A stretch of 36,136 bases of DNA from Reticulitermes lucifugus (taxonomy: Eukaryota > Arthropoda > Insecta > Blattodea > Rhinotermitidae). The stretch lies in assembly GCA_026260175.1 (NCBI GenBank), contig JAKCWW010000769.1, positions 21,614-57,749 on the forward strand, in the 5' to 3' direction. Position numbers and translations under genes: made by a program. Positions 11,389-23,500 of this stretch are shown one piece after another; the first letter of the stretch is position 1; the number at the start of each line of letters is the position of its first letter. The notes beneath the pieces are model-generated. The model was not told where the DNA came from, searched no databases, and saw only the letters and a program-made list of their open reading frames with translations.

Positions 11389-11810
11389 AAAGTTTTCTGC
11401 ACTAACCTGCTGTAACCGACACTCGATTGGCTAGAATATCCGACAATTAAGAAAAACATCGCGGTTTTCAATCTCAGTTGGCGGACCAGCTGTCCAGCTC
11501 TCCAGCTGTGTGGTATTCGTAATCTTTCTTAGTATTGTCGATACATATCAAAATAAACTAGAGTCGGCTTCTTGCAAGTCCTTTCCTAGTTATCACCGAA
11601 CTGACCACGTAAGTGCTTCATTTTCGGGCAGTTCAAACTGCCTTACGTGTTTCGCATTTTTTCTCAGCCTCTCCAGTACCAAATACAAAATAGAAGATCT
11701 ACATAAAATTTAGCCACTACCACTTCTTTCCACATACTTTACAATTAATTATTTACTGAATAAACTTTTCGGCGCCATATATTCTTAGCATTAAATAAAT
11801 CGTAAATAAA

Positions 11811-11872
11811 TACATTCATACATACATACATACATACATACACACATACATACATACATACATACATACATA
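11811..11872. repeat. CATA tetranucleotide microsatellite
   Basis: About fifteen CATA units with one CACA interruption. It lies some 40 bases upstream of a SINE. Read on the minus strand it gives a repeated Met-Tyr-Val-Cys peptide, which is a repeat artefact. Confidence 0.95.
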
Positions 11873-11909
11873 AGAAAAGCTACCATTCAGAAGATGGGAA
11901 CAGGAAAAG

Positions 11910-12196
11910 CCAAGTTTGTATAGTGACTTCGTTACGGACTCGTCAACCGAGAAGTCGTTGTTCGATTCTCGGTAGAGGCAATATGTCCCTTCTCGAGAAA
12001 GTACAGACAGGCTCAAGGGCCCACCGAGCCTCGCACTCAACGGGTAATGGCGGCTCTTTCCCCGGGGAGAATGAGGCCAGGCCGTGGTGATGATAACATC
12101 CATCTAGTTCAGAGTTTAGCAATGCGTGGAAATATAACTCCACTCCTCCAGTATCTTCATGGATAGCGCATGGACAACTTTACCTTGACCTTTATC
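11910..12196 (+). mobile_element. tRNA-derived SINE, copy B of a two-copy family
   Basis: A B-box-like TGTTCGATTCT at 11959-11969 follows a segment TAGTGACTTCGTTACGG that could serve as the A box. The element is GC-rich compared with its surroundings. Near its end, GCGCATGGACAACTTTACC resembles the end of the 8785-9070 copy and continues into CTTTACC/ACCTTTA-type units like those of the first SINE in the window. Overlapping minus-strand frames of 66 and 95 codons are shadows of the element. Confidence 0.7.
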
Positions 12197-14400
12197 ATTC
12201 ACAAATTACCATACCATTTGTTGCACACGTAAAAGCACGGTTAAACACATACTGAATAAATCAATTCAGCAACATGACAGAACATGCAATATGTATTACA
12301 AAACCTGTACTTCCTACTTATTTTTTAGAGAAGTGTCAATGTAAGAGGAGACTTCTTTCACATTAAGGACACGGTAATATTGCACGACAGTTAACTTCAT
12401 GTCCCGTGTATGCCATATGGAGTTGTGGAAGAAAATACTAGTTCTAAGTACAGTAAACAGGACACACATAAATAAGCACAGAAACGAAAAAAATTTAATT
12501 ACATTAATAACTATTAAAACTGCAGGTCTCCTAATTGAGCTTTTCCCTTCATTTTTTAACTTAAGTTTTGTAGGTAATTTCTCATCATTCATGTGCGTGC
12601 TACATGTCTGCCGGAACAACTTGTAGCTTAAGAACTGGCAATCTTAGTCACTTGCACTGCGGGCACATGCCGGTGAAAATGACATACTTTCGCTGTGGGG
12701 GATATTCTGATGTTTAGATCTGGATATGATGTGTCGATATTGATGAAATCTAGGTTAATTACAAAGACGGAATGGTGTTCCAAAACTTATTTCTAGTACC
12801 TACAGTTGTAATGAAACGTACTGTATCATCCGACGGTTAATATGTTAGCAAAAAATAGTATAATAAATTGCAAGACGGTCATAAGGACACATTACGTAAC
12901 TTTGCCGATCAATTTATTTACTCCGCTAAATCATACCACAAAATGTAATGTTGGTTCTCATTTTCCTTTCACAATTAAAAAACACTGAAACACCTACTTC
13001 TCTAAAAACCTCCTAATTATACTATTTTCTCAATTCTTTTGTTACTTACTTACTTCGAAGTTCAAATATTCCTGGTACAATTTAGTAAAATGATAAGTAC
13101 TATCTCACAGATTACAGAGGTACGGGCTGACTTCAAGAAGAAATGGTTTAAAAACAAGTTTATACCTCACAGCCCCAAAGCTGCCACCTGGTGTATCGTC
13201 TGCTTTTCTCCTTGCACATTATAACCAGCAGTTCGTCAATCGCCTCACTACATCGTTGTATCTCAATGAATCGATACGTCACGGTAAGTGAAGCGAATAA
13301 TCGATTCCTTGCGAAGGCTCGATGACCTGAAATAACAGCTGAAGCGAGCCACTGCGCTAATTTGTGTGCGTTCATTACACCAGAATTATTATGATGTGCT
13401 TACATCTATCTTAAGTACGTGCAAAAACCTTCAGGCGCAAGTAAAAGCAATTGATCAAAGTCGTGCAAAATCATTAACCTCGTTTTCATAAAGCTGCTTA
13501 TCATACAAAGATTCTATACATAATTCAAGCTTAAACTTCATTAAAATCTGCAACAATAGTTTACATCTCTAAAGAACAAATTTAATGTAATAGATGTTTA
13601 AAATTGAATTTCTACCTTGCAATCAACATATCTTCCTTTACACAACCCAATCCATTGATGTTGTGTGGGGAAATTCTCGTACTTGTTTGTTCTGGAAATC
13701 AAACGAAACACGTTCGGCCAAATTCAGAATTTCAATACTAAAGCTGTGGTATATATCGTTCCCATTCTCATTAAAGTCCTAAACCGATTCTGGATTCATT
13801 GGCTATTTAACGACACACAAAGAAAAGAATATTTTACCTCAGTTTACTCTCTGTATTTTGTAACGGGAATAATTCGGCAACTAAAGCAAATGCTTTATAT
13901 ACAATAGCAAAGAGAACATCTGATAATGATTTGTAAAGACAACAGAAGGCAGGGTTTTTTTCCGCTGAAGCACCACACAATACAGGCTTACTTATTAACC
14001 TCTCAATTCCTATTTCATCATAAGGCGCATATCATTGTAGTCTCTTATAATTTTCTTTTTTACATTCTACACATCGTAATTTCTAATTTTGGAATATTTT
14101 AACTGTATGGAAAAGTGGGAGGATCCTTTCACTGATCTTCTAAAACACCGAATAAATTCAGACAAGAGAAGGCACTGCCTCTTGACTAGATATCTCGTGT
14201 ACAGGATTACAAAACATTGGACTTCTTCGATATTATAATGGAGTTTTAGGGACATTAGAATATTCACCATGAATTAACCTCAACAGAAATGACCCCATCA
14301 AAGTATATGAGATGGTCGGCGAAAGTAGGAAGCATAGTAGACAACAGAAATGCACACAAATGAAGGAACGAAATACTTGGAAGACCTCAGCATGGAAGGT
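12197..14400. other. Non-coding stretch, no gene recognised
   Basis: AT-rich DNA with frames of up to about 100 codons on both strands at 12314-12626. These overlap each other in opposite directions and show no recognised domain. Nothing repeated or structured was found. Confidence 0.5.
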
Positions 14401-14403
14401 AGA

Positions 14404-14590
14404 GCAATATTAAATTAGATCTCGAAGCAAAAGGAGGAGGTGGTGGAATGGATTTATCTGGCTCAGAAAAGTAATGACTGGCTAGGTCTTGTGGAAAGAG
14501 TAATGCACCTTCGAGTTCCATAAAATGCGGAAACTTCTTGCCTAGCTGAGCTATTTTTGCCTTCTCAAGAAAGAATCTCTTCCACAGAAC
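14404..14590 (+). pseudogene. LINE ORF2 C-terminal remnant and start of 3' UTR
   Basis: The frame 14449-14523 reads W-I-Y-L-A-Q, then ends in WLGLVERVMHLRVP and a TAA stop. This pattern (D/Y-LAQ...W..LV..VM.LRVP-stop) matches what I remember as the very end of a non-LTR retrotransposon protein that is abundant in cockroach and termite assemblies. Upstream, NIKLDLEAKGGGG (from 14406) continues the same similarity in another frame, so at least one frameshift lies near 14445. The rest of the reverse transcriptase is absent. Family assignment rests on memory of the motif. Confidence 0.55.
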
Positions 14591-14904
14591 TGAATTATTT
14601 GGTCAAAAACTTCGTAAACTGACGTAACCACTTAAAATTCTGTTCCGCATGGATCAAATTTAAAAGAGCACGATACTGAATTATTGACTATCAACCGCCC
14701 GTTTTCATAGTGTTTTCCTGATCGTGTGTGTATGTCCTGTATTAGGATACATGACGACATAAGGAAGCAGCAGGTGGCAAATCCTACTTCTCTGTGCTCC
14801 CGCCGGTGGACCCGGGCGCTGCCATGAATACAACATGAACAAAGCGTTACGTAGCAACGGACCAACCGACGCAACTTGAGATCTGGACCCACATACGTCT
14901 ACAA

Positions 14905-15060
14905 TAACATTTTTCAGGTTTTCACGGCAGTTGTTTTTCGAATGATGGCGAAGGTATTTGGTCATTCTCAAACGTTTCGGTGGAAGGTACTGCCTCCACA
15001 TTCAGTGATAATTTGTTTCAGACGGATGCTGCTTCCACCTGCAGTATGCTACTATGATCG
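14905..15060 (+). repeat. Interspersed repeat fragment (CGTTTCGG type)
   Basis: TTTTCAGGTTTTCACGGCAG at the start and CGTTTCGGTGGAAGGTAC about 60 bases later recall a repeat family common in insect genomes in which a CGTTTCGGAGGGACGTAC block is flanked by similar sequence. The fragment is much decayed, and the open frame through it (14876-15130) is not a host gene. Confidence 0.35.
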
Positions 15061-15289
15061 TCGGAACAAACCAAACACGGTGCAAGATATAAGACCTCAA
15101 AAGGCGACAGGCATACATCTACCACGTTAGACACCTTTTGTAACTAAACATATAGCAAGTAATATTCCAATGTCAAAATAACACAGGGCACTAGTGTAGA
15201 AATAATTATGACCGTCCTGTTAGACAGAGAACTGTATGTCCTAATGTAAGAAAGTGAAAATTAGACCACCGAAATCGGATATTAAATTA

Positions 15290-15426
15290 TATTGCCCTCC
15301 CAGGGGACAACGCCTTAACGAAGCACTGTCCGTGCGGACGGTGAGGGTTTGTGTGCCCCAAAGAAGCTGGGGGCTAAACCGGCGGTAGCTTAGCTACTGG
15401 TAGGGTAATAATAATAATAATACGGT
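15290..15426 (+). mobile_element. Retroelement 3' end fragment with AAT tail
   Basis: A GC-rich, apparently non-coding block (AAGCTGGGGGCTAAACCGGC, then GTAGCTTAGCTACTGGTAGG) ends directly in six AAT/TAA units (15405-15422). A sharp change from complex sequence to a TAA run is typical of some LINE 3' ends, such as I-type elements, and of their SINEs. Class not determined. Confidence 0.4.
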
Positions 15427-17457
15427 AATAAACAGCAAGACTAACATTAGTGTACTTGAATGAATAGAGGTTAAATTAAATCAATTTGTTCCAGATTATA
15501 TCGATATGTCTACAGACGGCATCAATGATAACACAAATCAAAACAGTTCAAGACACGATTTGTTTAAAAAATAGACGCTCAAAAATTTATGATCAATAGG
15601 AAGAATAATATAGGCAGTATGTATAAAGATAAGGACAGACACACTAAAGTATTAGTCGACTTAAATACGCCCTTCAACGAAATGTAACGAAGTTAAAAAT
15701 ATCAGTAATCCTGCAGCCAGAATCAGCCGCAAAAACACATCTGGCTGAAGGACTGACTTTACACATTGCAGGATTTTAGACAAAGATCAGTTGCCGATTG
15801 ATCAAGTGGCTATCCGTAAATTAACAGCGAGTGTCAAGCAAGGACGAACAACCGGATTTATGTTAAAAGACAGTAAAAACAACCGGGCATCAAGGTACAG
15901 TCGCCTCGGTTGACGTGTTAACTGAAATATTGTTGCCATATGTACCCGTAACATATCTGCTGTAGCAGAATGTTACAAATATTTTCGGACTCTTCCAAGT
16001 TTACACGAATCTTTCAATATATGGGGGTTCCAGACGGACAGTTTAGGCTACAACAGGGCACAGTACAACATAATAAGACTCTTAATAGTCCTAAAAGAGG
16101 ACGAAATATAATGAATCATTCCCAAAATTAAAAGTAGTTTTACGTACACTGAATATCATGCCATTATCGAAGTACAACTTCTACACTGCGTCAGATTCAG
16201 ACTGAAAAGTTCTGCAGTCTACAGCATTCTTAATGCTAATGGAAAACCAAGAGGCAACTTGAACTGCAGACAGATCCAGAAATTTCCTTATTAAAGATAA
16301 TAAATAACCATCCTGAAGATTCATGTGGAACATCAGGCTGAATAGCATAAGAATAATGAAAGGCACCTGAAAAATGATCCGCGTCTTATGTGACGTTTTG
16401 TAACATGATAGTCTCCTTACGCGGTTCGATACGAAGGATGTGATGTGGCGGCTGCACTGGTTTGCCTGCCAGGATCTCCGCTGGCAAACTGGTTACTCTG
16501 AGATGCTTCATCTTTTCCCCAGCCCTTCCAAACAAACTGGTCGATTAAATCACCATCGCTTCCTTCCAAATCCCCCCAAAATGATCACCTCCAGTCATAA
16601 CTTCGACGTTATTTATTGTCTGAAAAACTGAATGTGAAATAAAGTAAAATTTACGGCGAGAGGTGGTCAGACCCTCCAAACGTACGCTACAACACAGTCT
16701 TTGACCTCTTGTCGCAAACATCTGTAGATGTCCTCAATATATGGCAATGATATATCCATCTCGTTAATTATTCTCAAGCTAACAGATAACATTAAAAAAA
16801 TTATCTCACTGTAGGAGCAGTTCCCTTTTTCTCAGCGCGTACTTACTGTTCCTGTATCTGGCTTTAATTCTCAAAAATTTGTCGATCTGCAGTACAGAGC
16901 ATTCCATTAATCACGTCCCTAAGAATGACAGATGTCGGGTAAGTGAGCTTGAATTTCCTTAATTTCAGGAGCACAGGGCCTACTCTACAAAGCCATAGCA
17001 AGATAAAGAAGAAAAAGAAATTCTGATGACTTTAGGGTGAAAACAATTTTAGAAATCCTAAGATATTTGGATTTTATTATTCACGTGAGCAGTTTTTTGT
17101 GCGTGAAAGCTTTAAAACTGTCAGATATTTTACCCACTTCCCTACTTATATTAATTAAATATTCTGCTTCAGTAACTGTAAGTTTATTAAGTTCATCATA
17201 TCGCTCTGTTTTATACAAACACCAATTTCCGAGTCAGAAAAAAATGTTCTCATACTTCAGGCATCTAAAGAATGACTTCAGATTCTTACCGCAGGGCGCG
17301 ACTCTCTAAAGCCAAAATTATCGAAAGAAACATGTTTGTGGAACGGTTAAGAGATGGTAAATTTTAATATACCCTACTTACATTATTTCTACAAGTTTCT
17401 GTTCACAGTGGTCAAATTTATTCCGTTCACGCGAGCTTTATAAAGGATATTCTTAAA
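15427..17457. other. Non-coding stretch, no gene recognised
   Basis: AT-rich DNA with frames below 90 codons and no recognised domain. A small hairpin (GTTTGCC at 16460-16466 with GGCAAAC at 16483-16489) is the only structure noted. Confidence 0.5.
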
Positions 17458-17545
17458 CCCGCACAGAGTCAGGGCTTCGCCGTGTTGGAGCGGCAACCGC
17501 AAACGCACGAGTACTGCGTAGGGAGGTATAAGCTGCGGGCGCTGA
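17458..17545. other. Short CpG-rich patch
   Basis: About eleven CG dinucleotides fall in some 90 bases of otherwise AT-rich DNA. The patch includes TATAAGC followed by a GCGGGCGCTGAGCGC block. It could be a small CpG island, a promoter remnant or a repeat fragment. No downstream exon supports a promoter. Confidence 0.4.
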
Positions 17546-18654
17546 GCGCTTTAAATAAGCTACTAGGAAATTCTTTTCCCGACAGGAGGAAAGCAACACA
17601 GCCGTTGGCTAATTTTATCGGATAAATATTGCCAGAGCGTGAAGGTACGTCAAATCGGATTATTCTTCGAAAGAATTCATGTATAAGTAAACAGCTTGAC
17701 CATTACATAGGCCTACTATGTTTTTAATCCTCCAGCAGCAAGTTTTTCAGATCCTTTTCTCCGTACTTCCGAATCACGGAGATTAAAGAAACCGAGTTCA
17801 CACTCTGCACGTAATTATGCAAATGATATCGTAGGTATCTACCATTTACGTCATTCCTCTCTAGCTTCAAGGTCAAAATGTTTGATTTCCCTGCGATGCC
17901 TAACTCACAATCACATAAATGTAAAATTAATGACAAGATCTGAGGCAGCCAAAATATTTAAAACTCTGCTCCTAGTCTTTGTCCATTGTTTAGTATACCA
18001 AAAAAATCACCTTCCAGAAACGGATCCAGTTTTCGAAACGGTATTTTGCGCCCCGTGACTTTTGGAACACTAGATGAGGGACAAAGGCCAGAAGCCAAGT
18101 AATCCCAAATGCGCATATATGTATGGCTGTGGGAATATCTACTTATTTAGGCTGATAAATATTTTGGTTTCTTACCACACATGCGTCTTTATTTTATATA
18201 CGGAAATTTGGATATGAGAAGATTGTAATTCACTCAGTATCAGACCTCATGCCTTTCAGAGTTAATTAGTAATGTAATTCTTACAATGTTTGATGACGTG
18301 TGATTCTATCAGCCAGTTCTCTTAATTGCGAATTATTTAACACACTTTCAACGACAGCCAATTCCTCGGAACATTACCCGGCCAACGGTCATGCTCATTC
18401 AGGGCCCAGTTATATGACAACAGCGTATTCAGCACGTAGCCGTAAGTGCGTGTCAATGTAAAACACAACTATATATTACAACAAATTCAAATATAAGCTA
18501 AGTGCATAATTCACAAAAATGACTGAAAATAAATGTCAGAATATTTCAGAAAGTAATCACGATTTTGTAGTGCACTTTTACCGTGTACACCAACATAATG
18601 AAATAGTGTATACCCAACTACCTACACTTTATACGCATATGTTTGGGCTCACAA
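17546..18654. other. Non-coding stretch, no gene recognised
   Basis: AT-rich DNA with short frames and no repeat or RNA feature that I can support. Confidence 0.5.
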
Positions 18655-19310
18655 TATCGGTCAAAATTTTAATACCGATATTTCGGGATTTTTAATTTAT
18701 GAAACCAGGATAAGGGTATTCAAAAACAAACATTTTTCTCAATACATTTTGAAGACAATTAGGAACGATGACGTAAGTAAAACCCAGCAATTGCTTGAAT
18801 TCATGTTTTAAATCAAACTTTTATTGCAATGATGCATATTCTGACAAAAATAATATTAAAAACACGGTTAGCCTAAAAACATACATATTGATACAGCACA
18901 TTTCTTTATGTTTAAGCATCCACACTACCTGTCCGAATAAGGTGAGCTTTTAAGAAAAATAAGCAATCAATTGTGTTATCCTTTAAATTGGATCTAATTT
19001 TGGTACATATTTATTCATTAAAATGCAATATTTACTTTTTCTTTTGTGTGCAACAAAGTGTCTAGTAAACCAGATCTGCGATGCATGACGTTTTCAGGTT
19101 TCCGTTACATCTGTATTGTGCATAACAATCCCTCAGTTGCAAATACAGTAATATTAATGGTTTGTTGTTGTCGATTTTATAACCTTTATATGAATAAATG
19201 ATAAACAGTTATTTTTTAAATTAGTACCGAAAAACCGGTAATTGTGTATCAGTAAAGGTATTTGATTACCGAAAAAATATGACCGGCATCCCGGTATTCG
19301 GGATCCCTGG
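18655..19310. repeat. Possible non-autonomous DNA element with TACCGGTA motifs
   Basis: AATACCGATATTTCGGGA at 18671-18688 is echoed at the other end by TCCCGGTATTCGGGA (19289-19303, itself a palindrome), with TACCGAAAAACCGGTA (19225-19240) and ATTACCGAAAA close by. Similar CCGGTA-rich termini occur in some insect MITE-like repeats. No target-site duplication was found and the boundaries are uncertain. Confidence 0.3.
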
Positions 19311-19475
19311 ATTACGGTCTTGTAAGCCCTAAAATACGTAGGTTCCTTATTACAATCCAATATGTTTCGGCTCATTAGCCATCACGTAGCAAATCGTGTT
19401 GACATGTAATTCAAGATATTCAGATACACAGTATTTTATGGTCTTATCTGCGACCACCTAAAGCCATAAAGGGCG

Positions 19476-19477
<2 letters not shown>

Positions 19478-19512
<35 letters not shown>
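19478..19512. repeat. AT dinucleotide microsatellite
   Basis: About seventeen uninterrupted TA units. Confidence 0.95.
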
Positions 19513-19514
<2 letters not shown>

Positions 19515-19719
19515 AATGTTACACATTTATGCTCTGTATATAGTGATAAACAAAGTATAATAATTATATCAAGATAATTAATTTAACTGAACATACATTT
19601 TATTCTTCCACTTATGGACTGTTACAATTATTTTATTATTTCTAATTATATTTGGACGTTTTATATTTCCATTTATTTCTTTATTTTAATAATTTTCTCT
19701 ATTGGCTGTTTACCTAATG

Positions 19720-19800
19720 GTCTTGATAACCTTCCCATGATATAGTGTTATCTGTGATGTAGGCTGATGAGTCGAAATATGTTGGATTGCAAATAAACCA
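19720..19800 (+). mobile_element. Possible Penelope-like element end with collapsed hammerhead motif
   Basis: CTGATGA (19764-19770), GTC, then GAAA (19774-19777) gives a hammerhead-like core with almost no stem II. It is followed by TATGTTGG and a short A-rich run (AAATAAACCA). This recalls the ends of Penelope-like elements. No complementary stem I could be drawn, so it is at most a relic. Confidence 0.25.
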
Positions 19801-20125
19801 CTTAAGTATATGTATAATGTGTACATGATTGTTTATATATTATTTCAAACTTATTATGACTGTGAAAATAGGTATGCATGATTTAGATCGTTACCTGCAG
19901 CTTCTAACAGTGATACCACTGATATCAAAGTTTATTTCAGTATTCGGCCTCCTGAGATGTCTTTCGGACACTGCTCTTACAGTATAGAAATATTTGAATG
20001 TTTCGGAGGTCCTCAAAACATATATCTTCCTCTCGTTAATATGTGAAAATCTCAATTTGAATACTGTCACTGTTCAGACTATCAACGTGTCCTTTATAAT
20101 TTCTGAAGTGTTGGTCTACTGCTTG

Positions 20126-20138
20126 TTTTTTTTTTTTT
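20126..20138. repeat. Poly-T run
   Basis: Thirteen consecutive T on the plus strand. It could be the A tail of a minus-strand retrocopy, but nothing recognisable lies beside it. Confidence 0.8.
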
Positions 20139-20349
20139 GTAAATTTATATCTTTATCAAAGTTTCTTAATTTCTTATGCGGTCCAAATTTGTAGCCAACG
20201 AATATCCTAAAATGCACTTGTATTAATACAAAGTTCCCTACTGAGGTATAATACATTATTAGTGGTCTATATAACGCTGCCGTTCAAAGTAACTTGCGAA
20301 TTATAAGATAAGAATGAATAATGAAACGAAAAAGCACGGAAGAAAGTAA

Positions 20350-20560
20350 TCTTTGTCTGAGATTCAAGTATTCTGGGATGTTACGATGTGTCGTTGCGTA
20401 AAGACTAAACTTGTATCGTTTGACCCTCAAGACGAGAGGCAATAATGCGCTTCGTAACGCCGAAAACAATTTACCCAATAAAACAGCGTAATATCCCAGA
20501 AGAAATTTATCTTCAGGAACACCGCTGTGAGAACACAAAATCTCAAATCGTGGCCTAATC
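20350..20560. repeat. Foldback repeat remnant
   Basis: TTCTGGGATGTTACG at 20371-20385 is matched in inverted orientation by CGTAATATCCCAGAA ending at 20501. Imperfect pairing extends about 31-33 bases into each arm (20371-20403 with 20471-20501). The right side, CCCAGAAGAAATTTATCTTC then ACACCGCTGTGAGAACAC, recalls the terminal part of the same common insect repeat family suspected at 14905-15060. The 84-codon minus-strand frame across it is not a gene. Confidence 0.45.
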
Positions 20561-23500
20561 AGTGGATATAAACCACATTTCCTGAAGAAACTGACAAGAC
20601 ACTTGAAAATCTTTTAAACTACAGGTTTCAGAATTGAAATATTAGCCCAAGGCATCCCGAAAAATGTAACAGGAATTTTCTACTAGAGAAACGTGAAAAT
20701 GCAAAGTGTGAAGTGTTCCATTAACTCCGGCGCCGACACATACATGAAGCCCTTCTCGAGCACGGCTGTTGTGCTTCTTTCAATTTCACATGGACATGTT
20801 GGTCACTGACTACCACATTATGTGCGTCACAGACGAGGCGAATTAAACGAACCAAAACGAACATCTTTCTCTAGCTCAACACTTTGCTGAAAGTAGGTTG
20901 GTGGTTCTTATCAACAGAAAATGTAATATAAATGGTAAGTCGGTAAATGTGAATGAAGAAGTTCAAAGAATTCCCGCATTTTTCTTCTTCCGTAGTACTT
21001 CCACAACTCTCACTCGAAGGCTAAGGAAGTGTCCCAAGTTGCCTGTAATCTCAGTTAAGCATCACACCATTAGGACTGCTGATATATAAAACAACAGGAG
21101 TTTCGTCGTGTCGAAACACGTCTGAGCAACAGAAGTCAGAATTATTTGTTTCGCGTAATATTCCTTAACTCTGTCGCAGTATATGAATTTAGAGTGAAGC
21201 TGTGGTCTGCTTTGCTGCATCTTAAATTTGCATCGATTCGACTGGACTCCATTCTGTCAGTCACCAGCCTAAGACGTACCAGCGAGAGGAGATATATCTC
21301 CAAACACTTAGGCCCTAGTAGATACCAGTGGCTGATCAGCATTGCGCCTCATCTGCTACACTCCTGGGAAATACAACACAATGCACAAACGTTTGGGTGC
21401 GCCCTGAAAGCCACCCTGGACGCTGGAGGATAAGAGAAAACGGAGCATGAGAATCTACGTTTATTTCTACATCACATTTATTTTAAACAATTAATTTGTT
21501 TCGCTGAAGTGTATTTTAACTAAACCTCAAAAGAAAACTCTTGATTTTCTGAGGCAACCCCCCCCCAAACAAATATGAGAACAGTACCTCAAACTAAGCG
21601 AAGACAGATTTCTCCCACATTCCAGCAAATTAATTATTCGCAAGTCATTTTTCAGAGCTACGTGACTTAAAGAGTGGATTGTCGTTAGACAAATAAAGAA
21701 TAAATAACAATCCCCGTTTTCACTATTAGTTCATGTACATGCGCTTGTATTTCACGAACATGTTGCCATTATTCATGAACATGTCATACTAGCTTTTCTT
21801 AAGAATATTAAATGTTATGGACAGCCTCAACGATCTAATTAATTTAGACTGCGCCATGTACTTCCATTAGTTGCATTATGGGTTATAATTGTTACATACG
21901 AGAAGTGCGTGATGTGACGTCAATCACTAATTAGTAATTACAGGTTCCTATCATTGTCTGGTAAAGGATGTGGGCTATACTTTACACTTCAAGCACTACG
22001 CCAAAATAAGACCACTTCAGGAAGCTACAGATTTTGCTTTCGACCACTGACGTTCAACCTGCCACTTCTCGAGACTTCCCGGCACAGGAAAACTGAACAT
22101 TTTTAGTTTAAAACCGTAATATACATTTAAATAAATGACTTCAACATATTGGACAGAGATTTCTTTGGAACGTCTTCACGGTATTTAATGATGCATTACC
22201 GCAAAGAGATCCAGTCTGCCGGCGGCATTAATTTGAACACTTGAATCAACGGTTCTTCGTAATTACGGAAGTCAATTTCAACTGTTTTAGGTGCTGAAAT
22301 TCCTCTTCCTTTGCTATACAGAAGTGACGTGCCATTTTAATTGTCAAGATTTTGGCGTCAGAAGACCTCACTTGCCGAACGGTCGTGACGCTGGTTTACA
22401 AATAATTATTTAGGTTTACATCTTTGACTTGCGTTAGGAAACAGTCGAATATGAGTAGGGTGGATGCACAGCGACGTTTATGACGTAAACACTCTATCAG
22501 CAGAATTTATAGTTAAATAAAAAAAAGAAGAGCTTATATCATCACACTGTGACAGCAAGGAAACAAATGCAACTAGGACGTACGTGTTCAACTGATTTGG
22601 TGAATCTGGCGCGCACAATTTATTTTGGTACAAGCTGTTTTGTTAAGTATGTTTTCATGACCAAAATCCGAGTGAGTTAGGGTTATTCGGCGAGTTTTCT
22701 TAGAAATTCCTTTGTCATATTAGAATTTCAGTAAAGATAGTAGTTCAAGAAAATCATACGTGTCGAATTTGGCGTATCCCGTACAAAACTTAGGGCATTA
22801 ATAGATACAATTTATTTCCAGTTTGTTTCAGTCTAGAGCTGTTTAATATCTACAGTAATGTTTTTGCAAATTGGTAAGTTGAGCTCTTAAATCTATTTCC
22901 TTGAGGTTTGTTTTACCCTGTTGTCAGTATTACAGATTACAATAGTGTTCGTACTAGCATTATTAACGAATGGTGCACTACAAGGAATGTTAGCAGCTGT
23001 TGTCTAAATTCAGTACTGTTAACTTGAAGAAAGTCACGATAAAACCTATTCGTAACAGTAGATGTCCCAGTCGAGATTCTAACTGACCCACACTGGCAGT
23101 CCTGCAGCCTGAGGCCACTTAGTCACATTTTTCTCAATTACATTAACTTCCAAGAACTGAAATTGCCCTCATAAAAATGGCACAAAGCTCAGGATATTGT
23201 TCTGTATTTCTGAATATTTAATTTAGGTTTAATATAGCGAAATGTGCACAATGTTTCCCATTCTTTCTCTGAATGGAACACAGGACATAAACTTATTGTA
23301 GGAGCAATTGAAGCGAAGTACGTAAGGCCTTGTTTGGAAGTCATGAGCAGGGTCTTAATTGCGTCTGTGGGAGACGGTGAGTCCCTTGTATCCTAGCAGT
23401 CCACGTTTATACAGCATTAAACCCTCAGATAAATGAAGATAGGATTCAAGCTTGTAAGCCTTGGCTCCATGCCTACTTGCCAGTGACTGCTGCTCTGTGT

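Noticed and set aside
11017..11471. Opposing frames of 99 and 92 codons.
   Set aside because: They overlap on opposite strands, one reads through trinucleotide repeats, and neither has a known motif.
11816..12103. A 95-codon minus frame ending in Met-Tyr-Val-Cys repeats.
   Set aside because: It spans a SINE and the CATA microsatellite.
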